A stretch of 58,419 bases of DNA from CAYLSV01 sp964386435 (GTDB lineage Bacteria; Planctomycetota; Phycisphaerae; Tepidisphaerales; Tepidisphaeraceae): positions 1 to 58,419 of the forward strand of contig CAYLSV010000013.1 in assembly GCA_964386435.1 (NCBI GenBank), written 5' to 3'. The notes under the pieces were generated by a model. That model saw nothing but the letters and a program-made list of their open reading frames with translations, did no database searches and was not told the DNA's origin. The translations under genes were made by a program, and so were the position numbers. Positions within the stretch are counted from its first letter, which is position 1; the number at the start of each line of letters is the position of its first letter. Shown in pieces: positions 16,556-25,703 of this stretch.

Positions 16556-17623
16556 TCACGCGGTGGCGAGCTTGTTGGGCGACTCCTTGTACTTCGGGTT
16601 GCCGCGCATCTGCTGCTCGATCCAGTCGTAAGTCTTGGCCATGCCTTCCTTGAGGCTGATGCTGGGCTCCCAGCCCATGGCCTGGCGGAACATCGTGTTG
16701 TCGCTGTTGCGGCCGCGGACGCCTTTGGGGGCGTCGAGGTTGTAGTGCCGCTCGAGCTTGATGTCGGCGAGTTCTTCGACGATGTCGACGAGCTGGTTGA
16801 TGCTGACGAGCTCGGCGCTGCCGAGGTTCAGCGGCTCGGTGCAGTCGCCGTGCATGATGTCGGCGATGCCGCGGAGGCAGTCGTCGATGTACATGAAGCT
16901 GCGGGTCTGCTCGCCGTCGCCCCAGATTTCGATGTTGTGGTCGCCGGACATTTTTGCCTGGATGACCTTGCGGCACATGGCCGCCGGGGCCTTCTCGCGG
17001 CCGCCGTCGTAGGTGCCGAACGGGCCGTAGACGTTGTGGAACCGGGCGACGCGGGTTCGCAAGCCGTAGTCCTCACGGAAGTGGCGGCACATCCGTTCGC
17101 TGAACAGCTTCTCCCAGCCGTAGCCGTCTTCCGGCAAAGCGGGGTAGGCGTCTTCCTCTTTCAACGCGGTGACGTGGGCGTCAGTTTGCTTGTCACCGTT
17201 ATAGACGCAGGCGCTGCTGGCGTAGAAGTAGTCCTTGACGTTTGCGTTCTTGGCGGCCTCGCACAGGTGGGTGTTGATGAGCACGCTGAGCATGCACAAC
17301 CCCTTGTTGTTCTCGATGAAGCCCATGCCGCCCATGTTGCAGGCAAGGTTGTAGACGGCGTCACGGCCGTCGACGGCTTCTTCACACTTGTCCTTGAGGT
17401 TCAGATCGGCCTCGACATTATGGGCGTCTTCGTGGACCTGGTACCACTCTTCGAACGGCTTGACGTCGACAACGCGGACGTCGTGGCCGGTGTCGAGCAG
17501 GGCGCGGGCCAGGTGCCCGCCGATGAAGCCGCCGCCGCCGCCGACCACGACCTTGCCGTCGAAGAACGGCTTGCTGCCGTGGATGCCCTGCTTGTTGCCC
17601 GTGGTGTTGTTGGGGTCGGTCAT
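16556..17623 (-). CDS. NAD-dependent sugar epimerase, GDP-mannose 3,5-epimerase-like
   Basis: 355 residues, extended SDR family. The nucleotide loop is GGGGGFIGGHLARALL; the segment MGGMGFIENN and the active-site SSACVYN with Tyr-x-x-x-Lys in YGWEKLFSER follow. RFHNVYGPFGTYDGGREKAP, RSFMYIDDCLRGIAD and GVRGRNSDNTMF match plant GDP-mannose 3,5-epimerase closely by memory. That enzyme makes GDP-L-galactose, used for ascorbate in plants; in bacteria a role in surface polysaccharide is more likely. It stands alone between a convergent FAD reductase and a divergent AsmA-like gene. Other sugar epimerases of the same branch cannot be excluded. Confidence 0.85.
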   Translation of the reverse strand: MTDPNNTTGNKQGIHGSKPFFDGKVVVGGGGGFIGGHLARALLDTGHDVRVVDVKPFEEWYQVHEDAHNVEADLNLKDKCEEAVDGRDAVYNLACNMGGMGFIENNKGLCMLSVLINTHLCEAAKNANVKDYFYASSACVYNGDKQTDAHVTALKEEDAYPALPEDGYGWEKLFSERMCRHFREDYGLRTRVARFHNVYGPFGTYDGGREKAPAAMCRKVIQAKMSGDHNIEIWGDGEQTRSFMYIDDCLRGIADIMHGDCTEPLNLGSAELVSINQLVDIVEELADIKLERHYNLDAPKGVRGRNSDNTMFRQAMGWEPSISLKEGMAKTYDWIEQQMRGNPKYKESPNKLATA

Positions 17624-17837
17624 GGTTTTCTCGGTGAACCTTGTTGCGCGGATCGGTTGATGAGTCGCGGCGGTTGAGCGCCGGGGGCCGCATTATTCAC
17701 GATGAAAAAGCGGATTGCGCACAAATCTTCCCGGGGCTCGGGCTGTCCGAGACGTATGAATGGGAGTCAGCCACCCCCGCCGGGGTCGGCGGCCGCACAA
17801 CCGTCACAACCGGCAGCCGCCGGGCGAGGAGTTTGTC

Positions 17838-20800
17838 ATGACCGAGCCGAACGAGATCCAGCAGCCTGATTCGCCGGAATCGCCCACCTCGCCCAAGCCG
17901 AAGAAGCGGCGCGGCCGCAAACTTCTCATCGGCGGCGTGGTGCTGCTGTTGCTGCTCGTCGGCCTCGTCGCCCTGCTGCCGACGCTGGCCTCCACCGGTG
18001 TCGGCCGCGATTTGGTGCTGGGGCAGATCAACAACTCGATCGTCGGCCGCGTCGAGGCCGAGTCGCTCAGCGTCGGCTGGTTCAGCGGCGCGACGCTCGG
18101 CGGCGTCGAGCTGTACGACGACGAGCAGGATCAACTTGTCCTCCACGCCGACCTCGCCACCGAGCTGACCCTGCTCGACGCCCTGACCTACGGCGACCTC
18201 GACTTCGGGCAGTCGACGCTCTGGCTAAACATGCTCCGGGCCGAGGTCAATGAAGCCGGCGAGCTCAACTACGTTCGGCTCCTTTCGTCCACCGAGCCGA
18301 GTGATTCAGAGACCGCCATCCCGGTCATCACCGGCCGATTGAAGCTGGAGCTGGAAGGCCGAATCGATCACCCGACCGGCTCGGTCGAGCTGCTGAAGAA
18401 CGAAGGCTTCATCGACTTCGGCGACGGCGAGGCGGTGGCCGTGGCATTGAATCTGCCGCTGCGGGACGATCAGGGGGCCAGCGGCACCATCGCGGTCAAC
18501 GGCGAGGTTGCCGTGCCGCCAAGCGGGTTCGGCGATCTATCGAGCCTGGCCGCCGACGGCGACGTGCGGTTCGAGGACGTCGAGCTGTCGCTGCTGCGGC
18601 CAGTGCTGAAGATGGCCGGCGTCGATGCCGAGGCAACCGGGGTTCTGGACGGCATGCTTGTCGCCGAAACCGACGGCAGCCGGACGACAGTGAAGGTCGA
18701 GTTGCCGCTGACCGATTTGCGGGTGACGAACCTCGGCCCGGATCTGCCGACCGTCGACATCGCCTCGGCCGCGTTGACCATCGACGCCGCGCTCGACAGC
18801 GACACGGCCACCGTCTCGCCGCTGACGGTCACCGTCGACGGCGTCGACGTCCTGGTCGCCAACGTTGTCGGCCCCACGACCTTCGACGGCACCGCCCTGC
18901 CGAGCGATTTCCGCGGCGACGTGAAGCTGAACCTCTCGCCGCGGCACGTCGCCCTGCTCTCGGCGTTCGTGCCGGAAGAAAGCCGGGCGGCGCTGCAAGG
19001 CCTGACGATCACCGCCGACACCACCATCGCCGAAGGCCGGGCGACGGTCGCGGCGAACATCGACGGGCCGGAGGGGCAACTGCTGGACGCCAACCTCGCC
19101 GCGTCGGGCACGGCCGACGTGCTGGATTTAACGCTGACCGAGGTCGCCGTGTGGCCGAGCTTGGCCAAGCGGTTCGCCGCCGATCTGCCGGCAACTGTTG
19201 ATGGCCAGCCGATCCGCGTGACCGGCGGCGGCCAACTGAACCTCGCCGCGTCAACGTTCACGCCAAGCGGCACCCTGCGGATCGAGTCGGACGGCATGAC
19301 GGTGGCTCAAGACGGTGCCGAGCTTCTCGCCGGGCAGCCGTTGCGCATCGAGCTGACCGGGCCGATCGGTTGGGGCGAGGTGCCGACGGTGGACGCGGTG
19401 GCCGTGATCGTCGGCGGCGGCCGGGGGCTGCTGCGGGAGGCGGTGCTGTCGGCCAGCAACGTCTCGATCGGCGAGGCGACGACGGCCGACGTGAACCTCG
19501 ATTTCGTCCGGCTTTCCGACCTCAATCGGCTCCGCCCGTTCCTCGGCGACGCCGTGGCCGACACGACTTTCGGCGGCGACATCAGCATCAGCGGCGGCGG
19601 CCGGCTCGACCTTGGCACCAACACCTTCACCCCCACCACGCCCCTCGAAGTTCGCGGCAGCCGTGTGTCGGTGGCGTACGATGGTTCGGCCATCCTCGCC
19701 GATCAGGATTTGCTCGTCTCCATCGACGGCCCGGCATCTTGGGGCGAGACGACGAAGCTCAAGCAGGCCACGCTGCGAATCGAGTCGGGCGACGGGGCGC
19801 TCTCGAACCTGAGCGTCGCCGTGTTCGACGTGGAACAGGGCGAGTCGGTGCAGGGCACGTTCGATCTGACGGAACTCGCCGTGAACGATCTGGCCGCGGC
19901 GCTGGGGCCGTTCGCCGAGCAGTTGCCGGTAGTGGTCGAGAGCGGCGGGCTCTATGCCGCCGGGGCCGGGTCGTTCGATTCGGCGACGATGACGGTGAAC
20001 CTCTCCCGGCCGATCGAGGCGTCGCTGCCGAACCTCACCGTCTCGCAGGACGGCCAACGGCTGCTGGACCGGCAGAAACTTTACCTCCGCGCCGACGGCA
20101 CCGCCCGGGGCGACGGCTTCGACGTCCGCGACTTGCTCGTCCGTCTCGACGACGGCAGGACGGCCCAACTCACCGCCACCGGCAACATTGGTGCGGCGGC
20201 AACCGACGGGGCGCGGCCGATCGAACTCGCCGGGACGCTCGGCTACGACCTTGACGCGCTCACCCCAACCCTCCGCGCCGTCAGCGGCGATGCGTTGGCC
20301 GACGCCGTGATGGAGGGCGTCGCCGAGCGGTTGTTCAAGGTCGGCGGGACCACGGCCGAACCGACGTTCGAGGGCGGCCTGACGTTGCCGCGAGTCGCCG
20401 CATCCGGTGTCGATGTCCGCAACCTCGCCCTCGACCTCGTTTACAGCAACGGCGGCCTTGCCGTCCGGCAGCCGGAACCCGCCGCGATGAACAGCGGCAC
20501 GCTGAGCCTCGACGGGCTGAACATCGACCTCAGCGGCGAGGAGCCGCTGCTGTTCGTCAGTCGGCCCAAGACGATTTTGCAGAACGTGCAGCTCAACCCG
20601 GTCCTGGCCGAGGCGGCCGGGCCGTACCTCAGCCAGTTCCTGGCCAGCAGCGACAGCGCGACCGGCGACGTGACGCTGAGCATCGACAGCAGCCGGCGGT
20701 TCCCGCTCTCGGCCGCCCTCACCGAGCGGGGCAGCCTCGACATGACGCTCACGCTCGACAACCTCGACATCGAGGGCGATGCCATCAACCTCGTCGGCTC

Positions 20801-21410
20801 GGCGCTGGCCGACGCCGTCGCCCCCGGCACCGGTCGGGCCGTTGGCGGCAACGATCTGCTGGGCGGCCTCGCCGAGCTCAACCGCCAGCTCGGCGGCAAG
20901 GACGGCCCGCTGAAGGATTTGGCCGCGTTGCAGGATCTGACCAGCATCGACCGCCTGCGCGGCTTCGTGAAGAACGCCGACGCCGCGGTGACCGACGGCA
21001 TCCTGCGGCAGGACATCACCTTCAACGCATTCGACCCGCGCGATCCCGACGCGACCGAGACCTACCCGCTGCAAATCGCCGGCACGGTCAACCTGCAGAC
21101 GCTCGAGATCGACCAGCGCCTGATCCTCCCCCGCGCGTTGCTCGAAAAGTGGCTGCCTGACGAGCTGTTCGCCGTCGTCCCGGCCGAGGGGCTGACCGTC
21201 CAGTACACCGGCACCACCAGCAACCCCGGCGCCGCCCTCGGCGGCAACCTCGACGGCCTGCTGCAGGGGGCCGTCCGCCGCATGATCGCCAAAGAAGCCG
21301 GCGGCGACGCCGGCCAGGCCGTTGGCGATTTGCTCGACCCCAACAAAGACCCCGCCGAAGCCCTGGGCGGCCTGCTGCGCGGCGTGCTGGGCGAGGACGA
21401 GGAGGAGTAG
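17838..21410 (+). CDS. AsmA/TamB-like large envelope protein
   Basis: About 1,190 residues. A short cytoplasmic head (rich in P, S and K) and a single membrane helix (LLIGGVVLLLLLVGLVALLP) at about residues 30-50 are followed by VGRVEAESLSVGWFSGATLGGVEL, the usual AsmA-type opening. The rest is long beta-rich sequence with alternating GGxLDLxTxTFTP repeats (GGGQLNLAASTFTP, GGGRLDLGTNTFTP). This architecture is that of bridge-like lipid transport proteins between inner and outer membrane. Start ATG 17838 is preceded by GAGGAG. The end is acidic (GEDEEE). Single gene, divergent from the epimerase; the function is assigned from shape, not from a residue-level match. Confidence 0.75.
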   Translation: MTEPNEIQQPDSPESPTSPKPKKRRGRKLLIGGVVLLLLLVGLVALLPTLASTGVGRDLVLGQINNSIVGRVEAESLSVGWFSGATLGGVELYDDEQDQLVLHADLATELTLLDALTYGDLDFGQSTLWLNMLRAEVNEAGELNYVRLLSSTEPSDSETAIPVITGRLKLELEGRIDHPTGSVELLKNEGFIDFGDGEAVAVALNLPLRDDQGASGTIAVNGEVAVPPSGFGDLSSLAADGDVRFEDVELSLLRPVLKMAGVDAEATGVLDGMLVAETDGSRTTVKVELPLTDLRVTNLGPDLPTVDIASAALTIDAALDSDTATVSPLTVTVDGVDVLVANVVGPTTFDGTALPSDFRGDVKLNLSPRHVALLSAFVPEESRAALQGLTITADTTIAEGRATVAANIDGPEGQLLDANLAASGTADVLDLTLTEVAVWPSLAKRFAADLPATVDGQPIRVTGGGQLNLAASTFTPSGTLRIESDGMTVAQDGAELLAGQPLRIELTGPIGWGEVPTVDAVAVIVGGGRGLLREAVLSASNVSIGEATTADVNLDFVRLSDLNRLRPFLGDAVADTTFGGDISISGGGRLDLGTNTFTPTTPLEVRGSRVSVAYDGSAILADQDLLVSIDGPASWGETTKLKQATLRIESGDGALSNLSVAVFDVEQGESVQGTFDLTELAVNDLAAALGPFAEQLPVVVESGGLYAAGAGSFDSATMTVNLSRPIEASLPNLTVSQDGQRLLDRQKLYLRADGTARGDGFDVRDLLVRLDDGRTAQLTATGNIGAAATDGARPIELAGTLGYDLDALTPTLRAVSGDALADAVMEGVAERLFKVGGTTAEPTFEGGLTLPRVAASGVDVRNLALDLVYSNGGLAVRQPEPAAMNSGTLSLDGLNIDLSGEEPLLFVSRPKTILQNVQLNPVLAEAAGPYLSQFLASSDSATGDVTLSIDSSRRFPLSAALTERGSLDMTLTLDNLDIEGDAINLVGSALADAVAPGTGRAVGGNDLLGGLAELNRQLGGKDGPLKDLAALQDLTSIDRLRGFVKNADAAVTDGILRQDITFNAFDPRDPDATETYPLQIAGTVNLQTLEIDQRLILPRALLEKWLPDELFAVVPAEGLTVQYTGTTSNPGAALGGNLDGLLQGAVRRMIAKEAGGDAGQAVGDLLDPNKDPAEALGGLLRGVLGEDEEE

Positions 21411-21470
21411 CCCGCCCTTGGAAGCGCCGCCCGCCCTTGCACGACGGCAAGCGCAGCTTCAACCTCGACC

Positions 21471-21578
21471 TCGCTGAGGCCCCCACCGCCTCGTAGAGGC
21501 GGGGCTACGCACGACCTTCCACACGCTTTGGTTCATGTGCGTAGCCCCGCCTCTACGAGGCGGTGGGGGCCTCAGCGA
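21471..21578. repeat. REPIN-like inverted pair of family 1 palindromes
   Basis: Left arm 21471-21512 and right arm 21537-21578 are perfect reverse complements over 42 nt, with a 24-nt spacer. Each arm holds its own hairpin, CCGCCTC-TAC-GAGGCGG, here with CTC/GAG where other copies have CGC/GCG or CGT/ACG. The rest of 21411-21689 holds no gene that I can see; 21633-21646 (CCGCAGCTACCTTG) resembles the edge of the second palindrome family at 27131-27144. Confidence 0.9.
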
Positions 21579-21689
21579 CGCATGCGCACCAGGGACTTCG
21601 CGAAAAACCTTGAACTATCTCGAGAGTAGAGGCCGCAGCTACCTTGAGAAGACTTAAGGCATCTGCGGCGACGTGTTGCGTCCGTCGCG

Positions 21690-22790
21690 CTACGCCGCGA
21701 GCTTCATCGCGGGGCCGCCGGTGTAGGTGGGGACGGCGTCGCGGAGGGCGGCCCGCACGGTGTCGGGGGTGGCGTCCTCGAGCTTGGCGAGGTTGGCGAG
21801 GAGTTGCCGGATGGCATGCGGATCGGCGACCGGCGGGCGGAGCATGCGGACCTTGTCGCAGGCCGTAGGGCGGGCGGGCTCGTCGTCCTGGGCGAGCTCT
21901 TCGGAGAGCTTCTCCCCGGGACGGGTGCCGGTGAATTTGAGGGCGATATCGTCGCCGACCGTCAGGCCGCGACGACGGATCATGGCCTCGGCGAGCTCAA
22001 CGATTCGCACCGGCTCGCCCATCTCCAGCACGAACACGCAGCCCGCCTCGCCCAGCGCGGCCGAGCGGAGCACGAGCTGGCTGGCCTCGGGGATGGTCAT
22101 GAAGAACCGCTTCATGTCCGGGTGCGTGATCGTGATCGGGCCGCCGGCGTCGATCTGCCGCTCGAAGATCGGCACCACGCTGCCGTTGCTGCCCAGGACG
22201 TTGCCGAACCGGACGGCACAGAACCGCGTGCGGTTGCCGCGGCGGGCAAGGATGATCTGCTCGGCCAGCCGCTTGGTCGCCCCCATCACGCTCGTCGGCC
22301 GAACTGCTTTGTCGGTGCTGATGAGGACGAACGCCCCGACGCCCGCCGCCTCGGCCGCGTCGGCGAGGCGGGCGGTGCCCAGCACGTTGTTGCGGATCGC
22401 CGCCGCCGGGTGACGCTCCATGAGCGGCACGTGCTTGTGTGCCGCGGCGTGCAAGACCACCGCCGGGCGGTGAGCCGCAAACACTTTTTCCAACTGCCGC
22501 GGCTCGGCAATGTCGATGAGTTCCGGCGACAGGTCGGCCCCGACCCATTGCTCCCGCAGCTCGCGGTCGATCTCGAACAGCGCGTTCTCGCCACGCTCCA
22601 CCAGCACCAAGCGTTCGGGGCTGAACCGGCTGATCTGCCGGCAAAGTTCGCTGCCAATGCTGCCGCCGGCCCCGGTGATCATAATGCGCCGCCCGGCGCA
22701 CAGCCGCTGCACCGCTTGGTCATCGAGGCGCACCGGCGGCCGGCCGAGCAGTTCCTGCACGTCCAGCACTCGGGTCGTCAGCGCGGCCAT
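21690..22790 (-). CDS. Soluble FlaA1/CapD-like nucleotide-sugar 4,6-dehydratase
   Basis: 366 residues. The SDR nucleotide loop is ITGAGGSIGSELCRQI; HAAAHKHVPLMERHP and the active-site segment STDKAVRPTSVMGATKR (Met-x-x-x-Lys in place of Tyr-x-x-x-Lys) are diagnostic of the FlaA1/CapD/WbpM branch. RFGNVLGSNGSVVPIF and TGTRPGEKLSEEL complete it. These enzymes act on UDP-GlcNAc and feed O-glycan or capsule synthesis. Full-length membrane forms start with four helices and a CoA-binding-like linker; only the end of that linker seems present here (RVLDVQELLGRPPVRLD). It lies 7 bp after the antiporter gene on the same strand. Confidence 0.88.
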   Translation of the reverse strand: MAALTTRVLDVQELLGRPPVRLDDQAVQRLCAGRRIMITGAGGSIGSELCRQISRFSPERLVLVERGENALFEIDRELREQWVGADLSPELIDIAEPRQLEKVFAAHRPAVVLHAAAHKHVPLMERHPAAAIRNNVLGTARLADAAEAAGVGAFVLISTDKAVRPTSVMGATKRLAEQIILARRGNRTRFCAVRFGNVLGSNGSVVPIFERQIDAGGPITITHPDMKRFFMTIPEASQLVLRSAALGEAGCVFVLEMGEPVRIVELAEAMIRRRGLTVGDDIALKFTGTRPGEKLSEELAQDDEPARPTACDKVRMLRPPVADPHAIRQLLANLAKLEDATPDTVRAALRDAVPTYTGGPAMKLAA

Positions 22791-22797
22791 GGGGAAG

Positions 22798-24201
22798 TTA
22801 TCGGACGCCCACCGCCCCGCCCATGAGTTCGCCCGGTTCCCGCTCCTCCCGCTCGATGTGGCGGCGGGTTTCGCAGCGGTTCTTGTACCAGCTCATCAGC
22901 GGCGTGACGCTGATGCCGTGGATGATGACGCTGAGTGTGATCGTCGCGAGACACACGTCGGCGAGCAAGCGGCTTTGATCGGGGAACTCCTTCACCACGC
23001 CCAAGCCGAAGCCGTGCGTCAGGTAGTACAGCGTGCCGATGCCGCGGATGCCCAGCCAGGCGGTCATGGCCCGCTGCTCCCACCTGATGTCGCACCGCCA
23101 CGCCGTGAGGTAAACAGCCAGTGGCCGGACGACGAAGATGGCCACCAATGCCGCCAGCCAAGGCGTGGGCGAGCCGAGCAGCCGCATCGAGAGCATGGCC
23201 CCCACCGGCACGACCAGCGTCACCTGCACCAGCTTTTCCAGCGTGTCGGCGACCTCCATCTGGTCCCGCATGAGAATCGCCGGGGCGTGTTGGGGCGACT
23301 CGGCCTCTTGCTCGACGTCGGCCTGCTTGGCCTCGTCCATCGCCTGCGCCTCCGTTTTGTCGGCGTTGACGTCCAGCTCGATCCGCCGGAACGCCACCGC
23401 CCCGGCGAAGACGGCGAGGAAGGCGTACGTGTCGATCGCCAAGGCCGCCCCGTAGAGCAGCGCGATGAGCCCCAGCGAAAGCAAGGCATCGGTGCCGATT
23501 TCATCGTGATAACGCCGCCGGCACCAGATGGCGAAGCGGGCCAGCAGGCAGCCGCCGAACCAGCCGAGAAGCAGCCCGCCGGCGACTTTGTAGATGACGT
23601 CGACGACGAGCCACTTCCAGCCGAACGCCCCGAGGCCGTGCAGATCCACGCCCGCCGCCGCCCCGGCCAGGCCGACGCCCAGCAAGACGAACGGGAACGC
23701 GGTGCCGTCGTTGAGCCCCGCCTCGCCGGTGAGCATGAGCCGAAGGCGGTCCTTGTCGTCAGGCGTTTTCACCTGCACGTCGTCGGCCAGCACCGGATCG
23801 GTCGGGGCCATCACCGCCCCGAGCAGCACGGCCAACCCGAGTGGCAGCGACAGCGCCCACCACCCCAAGAGCGTGATGAGGCCGACGGTGACGGTCATCG
23901 TCAGCGTCGCCAGCAGCACGGGTGCCCGCCACGCCGAATCGCGCAGCGGCATGCGCATCTTCAACCCCGCGGCAAACAGCGACACGACCACGGCCACCTC
24001 GGTGAGGTGCTCCATGAACTTCCAATCATCGATCAAGTTCACCTCGAGCAGCCCCAGCGCCAGCGGCCCGATCACGACGCCGGCGAGGAGGTAGATGATC
24101 GGGTTGCTCAGCCACGCCTTGCGCAGCGCCGGCCCCGCCGTGCCCATGGACACCAGCACCAAACCGACCGCCACGAACCAAAGCACAACATTCCAGGGCA
24201 T
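22798..24201 (-). CDS. CPA1-family Na+(K+)/H+ antiporter
   Basis: 467 residues with about 12 membrane helices. The CPA1 signatures are AVMAPTDPVLADDVQV (Asp pair region), TGEAGLNDGTAFPFVLLGVG (ion-binding ND motif), and WLGIRGIGTLYYL near the end. The acidic loop (NADKTEAQAMDEAKQADVEQ) at about 275-310 lies between helices, probably cytosolic. It exchanges sodium or potassium for protons in the inner membrane. The start ATG at 24201 is followed by a first helix, so no signal peptide is needed. A small membrane protein gene precedes it by 48 bp; the dehydratase gene follows by 7 bp. Confidence 0.88.
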   Translation of the reverse strand: MPWNVVLWFVAVGLVLVSMGTAGPALRKAWLSNPIIYLLAGVVIGPLALGLLEVNLIDDWKFMEHLTEVAVVVSLFAAGLKMRMPLRDSAWRAPVLLATLTMTVTVGLITLLGWWALSLPLGLAVLLGAVMAPTDPVLADDVQVKTPDDKDRLRLMLTGEAGLNDGTAFPFVLLGVGLAGAAAGVDLHGLGAFGWKWLVVDVIYKVAGGLLLGWFGGCLLARFAIWCRRRYHDEIGTDALLSLGLIALLYGAALAIDTYAFLAVFAGAVAFRRIELDVNADKTEAQAMDEAKQADVEQEAESPQHAPAILMRDQMEVADTLEKLVQVTLVVPVGAMLSMRLLGSPTPWLAALVAIFVVRPLAVYLTAWRCDIRWEQRAMTAWLGIRGIGTLYYLTHGFGLGVVKEFPDQSRLLADVCLATITLSVIIHGISVTPLMSWYKNRCETRRHIEREEREPGELMGGAVGVR

Positions 24202-24249
24202 GACCGGATTAGAACCGAAAACGCCGGTTGCCGCTGCGGCGAAAGTGGA

Positions 24250-24570
24250 TCAAGTTGTAACGAGGTACAAGCCGTACCCGATGGCCAGCAGCCCCGCGGC
24301 GTCGAGGACGACCATCGGCCAGACCTTGTGCTTCCAATCAACGATCAGCGACAGCAGCATCCACGGCCCCAGCGCCAGCAGCACACCCCACCACGCCCAC
24401 GTCTGCCCGACGAACGGCAGCAGCGCCAGCCCGATGACGCCGGTGAGCAGCCACCCCGCCGGCCACCAGTGCGGCACCGTCTCGCCCCGCCACCGCAACC
24501 ACCACAACGCCGCCGCGGCAATCGGGTAGCTGACGGCGACGCTGAACAGGATGATCGTACCGGCGGTCAT
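24250..24570 (-). CDS. Small integral membrane protein, unknown function
   Basis: 106 residues with three or four hydrophobic helices (TIILFSVAVSYPIAAAALWW, WLLTGVIGLALLPFVG, WWGVLLALGPWMLLSLIV, MVVLDAAGLLAIGYGLYLV). Rich in Trp. It sits just upstream of the CPA1 antiporter in the same direction and may be co-transcribed with it. I do not recognise a family; an accessory role in transport is only a guess from position. Confidence 0.65.
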   Translation of the reverse strand: MTAGTIILFSVAVSYPIAAAALWWLRWRGETVPHWWPAGWLLTGVIGLALLPFVGQTWAWWGVLLALGPWMLLSLIVDWKHKVWPMVVLDAAGLLAIGYGLYLVTT

Positions 24571-24604
24571 GCGCGACCTTAGGTGGACATGAATGGAGCG
24601 CGGA

Positions 24605-24711
24605 CGTCGCCGAAGCCCCCACCGCCNNNNNNNNNNCTACGCACGGTTCCCGTCCCGCTTGAATCGCGTGCGTAGCCCCGCCGCTACGCGGCGGTGGGGG
24701 TTTCAGCGACG
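24605..24711. repeat. REPIN-like inverted pair of family 1, broken by a 10-N assembly gap
   Basis: Left arm (24605-24645) reads CGTCGCCGAAGCCCCCACCGCC, then 10 N (24627-24636), then CTACGCAC. The right arm (about 24668-24711) reads GTGCGTAGCCCC, the hairpin CCGCCGC-TAC-GCGGCGG, TGGGGG and TTTCAGCGACG. The gap replaces the hairpin loop and stem of the left arm, where about 14 nt would be expected. The assembler probably failed at the repeat. Confidence 0.85.
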
Positions 24712-24727
24712 TTGAGAAGTTCAGGTG

Positions 24728-25672
24728 TCACGCCGCATCGTCTGCATTGGCAAAGAATCCCCTCGCGTGCAGTTTGTCAAACGCCGCGACGATGTCGGGG
24801 TCGAAGCTCAGGCCGATCGACTCCCGCAGCACCGCCGCGGCGTCGGCGTCGGTCCAGGCGGGCTTGTAGACACGCTTGTTGGTCAGTGCGTCGAACACGT
24901 CGGCGACGTGGACGAGGCGGGCGGGCATCGGGATCGCCTCGCCCTTCAGGCCGTCGGGGTAGCCGGTGCCGTCGTAGTTTTCGTGGTGGTGGCGGGCGAC
25001 CTGCCGGGCGGTGGCGAAGAACGCCCCGCGGCCGAGGATGCGCTCGCCGTCAAGGGTGTGCCGCTCAATGAGTTTGCGCTCCTCGGGCGTGAGTTTCCCC
25101 GGCTTTTGCAGCACGGCGTCGGGGACGTGGATCTTGCCCACGTCGTGGAGGATGGCCGCCACGCCCAGCCGGCCGGCCTCCATCGCGCTCTCGCCCAACT
25201 CCGTCGCCAGCGCCTCGGTCGTTCGGCGAATCCGCAGCACATGCGCTCCGGTGTCGGCGTCCTTCGCCTCGCTGGCGACGGCGAGCATCATCACCGCATC
25301 GTGATTCGCCTGGTGCAACTCCGCCGTCCGCTGCCGCACGGCCTGCTCCAACACGTCCGCGTCGTGGCGGTACGTCTCGGCGTTGTCCAGCACGCGGTTG
25401 GCCACCTCGGCCAGCGCGTCGTGGGCGTCGCGCAGATCGGTGACGTCGGTGAGCGTGAATAGATCCACACCCGCCGCGGCCAGGCGAAACTGCCGGGTGT
25501 CGCCGCGGGCGTCGGGCAGCGGCACGTCCCGCGGGGCGGCGTGCCGCAACGCCGGCATCGTCCGGCCGACGATGTTGCCGAGCAGCTTTCGCGCCGTGGC
25601 GTTGGCGGCCACCACCCGGCTGCTTTCGATGCGCAGCGCGGGGACGGGCAGGTCGTCGAGCGGGTCCGGCAT
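24728..25672 (-). CDS. HD-GYP domain protein with N-terminal PAS-like region, probable c-di-GMP phosphodiesterase
   Basis: About 314 residues. The N-terminal 80 residues (PVPALRIESSRVVAANATAR) look like a PAS-type sensor; a coiled segment (NRVLDNAETYRHDADVLEQA) follows. The HD-GYP domain shows the HD pair in AILHDVGKIHVPD, the HHExxxGxGYP signature (HHHENYDGTGYPDGL) and LVHVADVFDALTNKRVY. HD-GYP proteins cleave cyclic di-GMP. Start ATG at 25672 (MPDPLDDLPV) is chosen because the upstream frame is Arg-rich and lacks family character. The stop codon lies 17 nt beyond the REPIN at 24605-24711. Confidence 0.88.
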   Translation of the reverse strand: MPDPLDDLPVPALRIESSRVVAANATARKLLGNIVGRTMPALRHAAPRDVPLPDARGDTRQFRLAAAGVDLFTLTDVTDLRDAHDALAEVANRVLDNAETYRHDADVLEQAVRQRTAELHQANHDAVMMLAVASEAKDADTGAHVLRIRRTTEALATELGESAMEAGRLGVAAILHDVGKIHVPDAVLQKPGKLTPEERKLIERHTLDGERILGRGAFFATARQVARHHHENYDGTGYPDGLKGEAIPMPARLVHVADVFDALTNKRVYKPAWTDADAAAVLRESIGLSFDPDIVAAFDKLHARGFFANADDAA

Positions 25673-25703
25673 CCGTTGACACTGTATCAGGCGATCGTTC
25701 CGC

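Noticed and set aside
19251..21074. 607-codon minus-strand frame
   Set aside because: Antisense to the AsmA-like gene, no signal or motif, biased composition.
21411..21689. Hidden small gene in the AsmA-dehydratase spacer
   Set aside because: The region is filled by the REPIN; short frames there start and stop inside the repeat and have no ribosome site.
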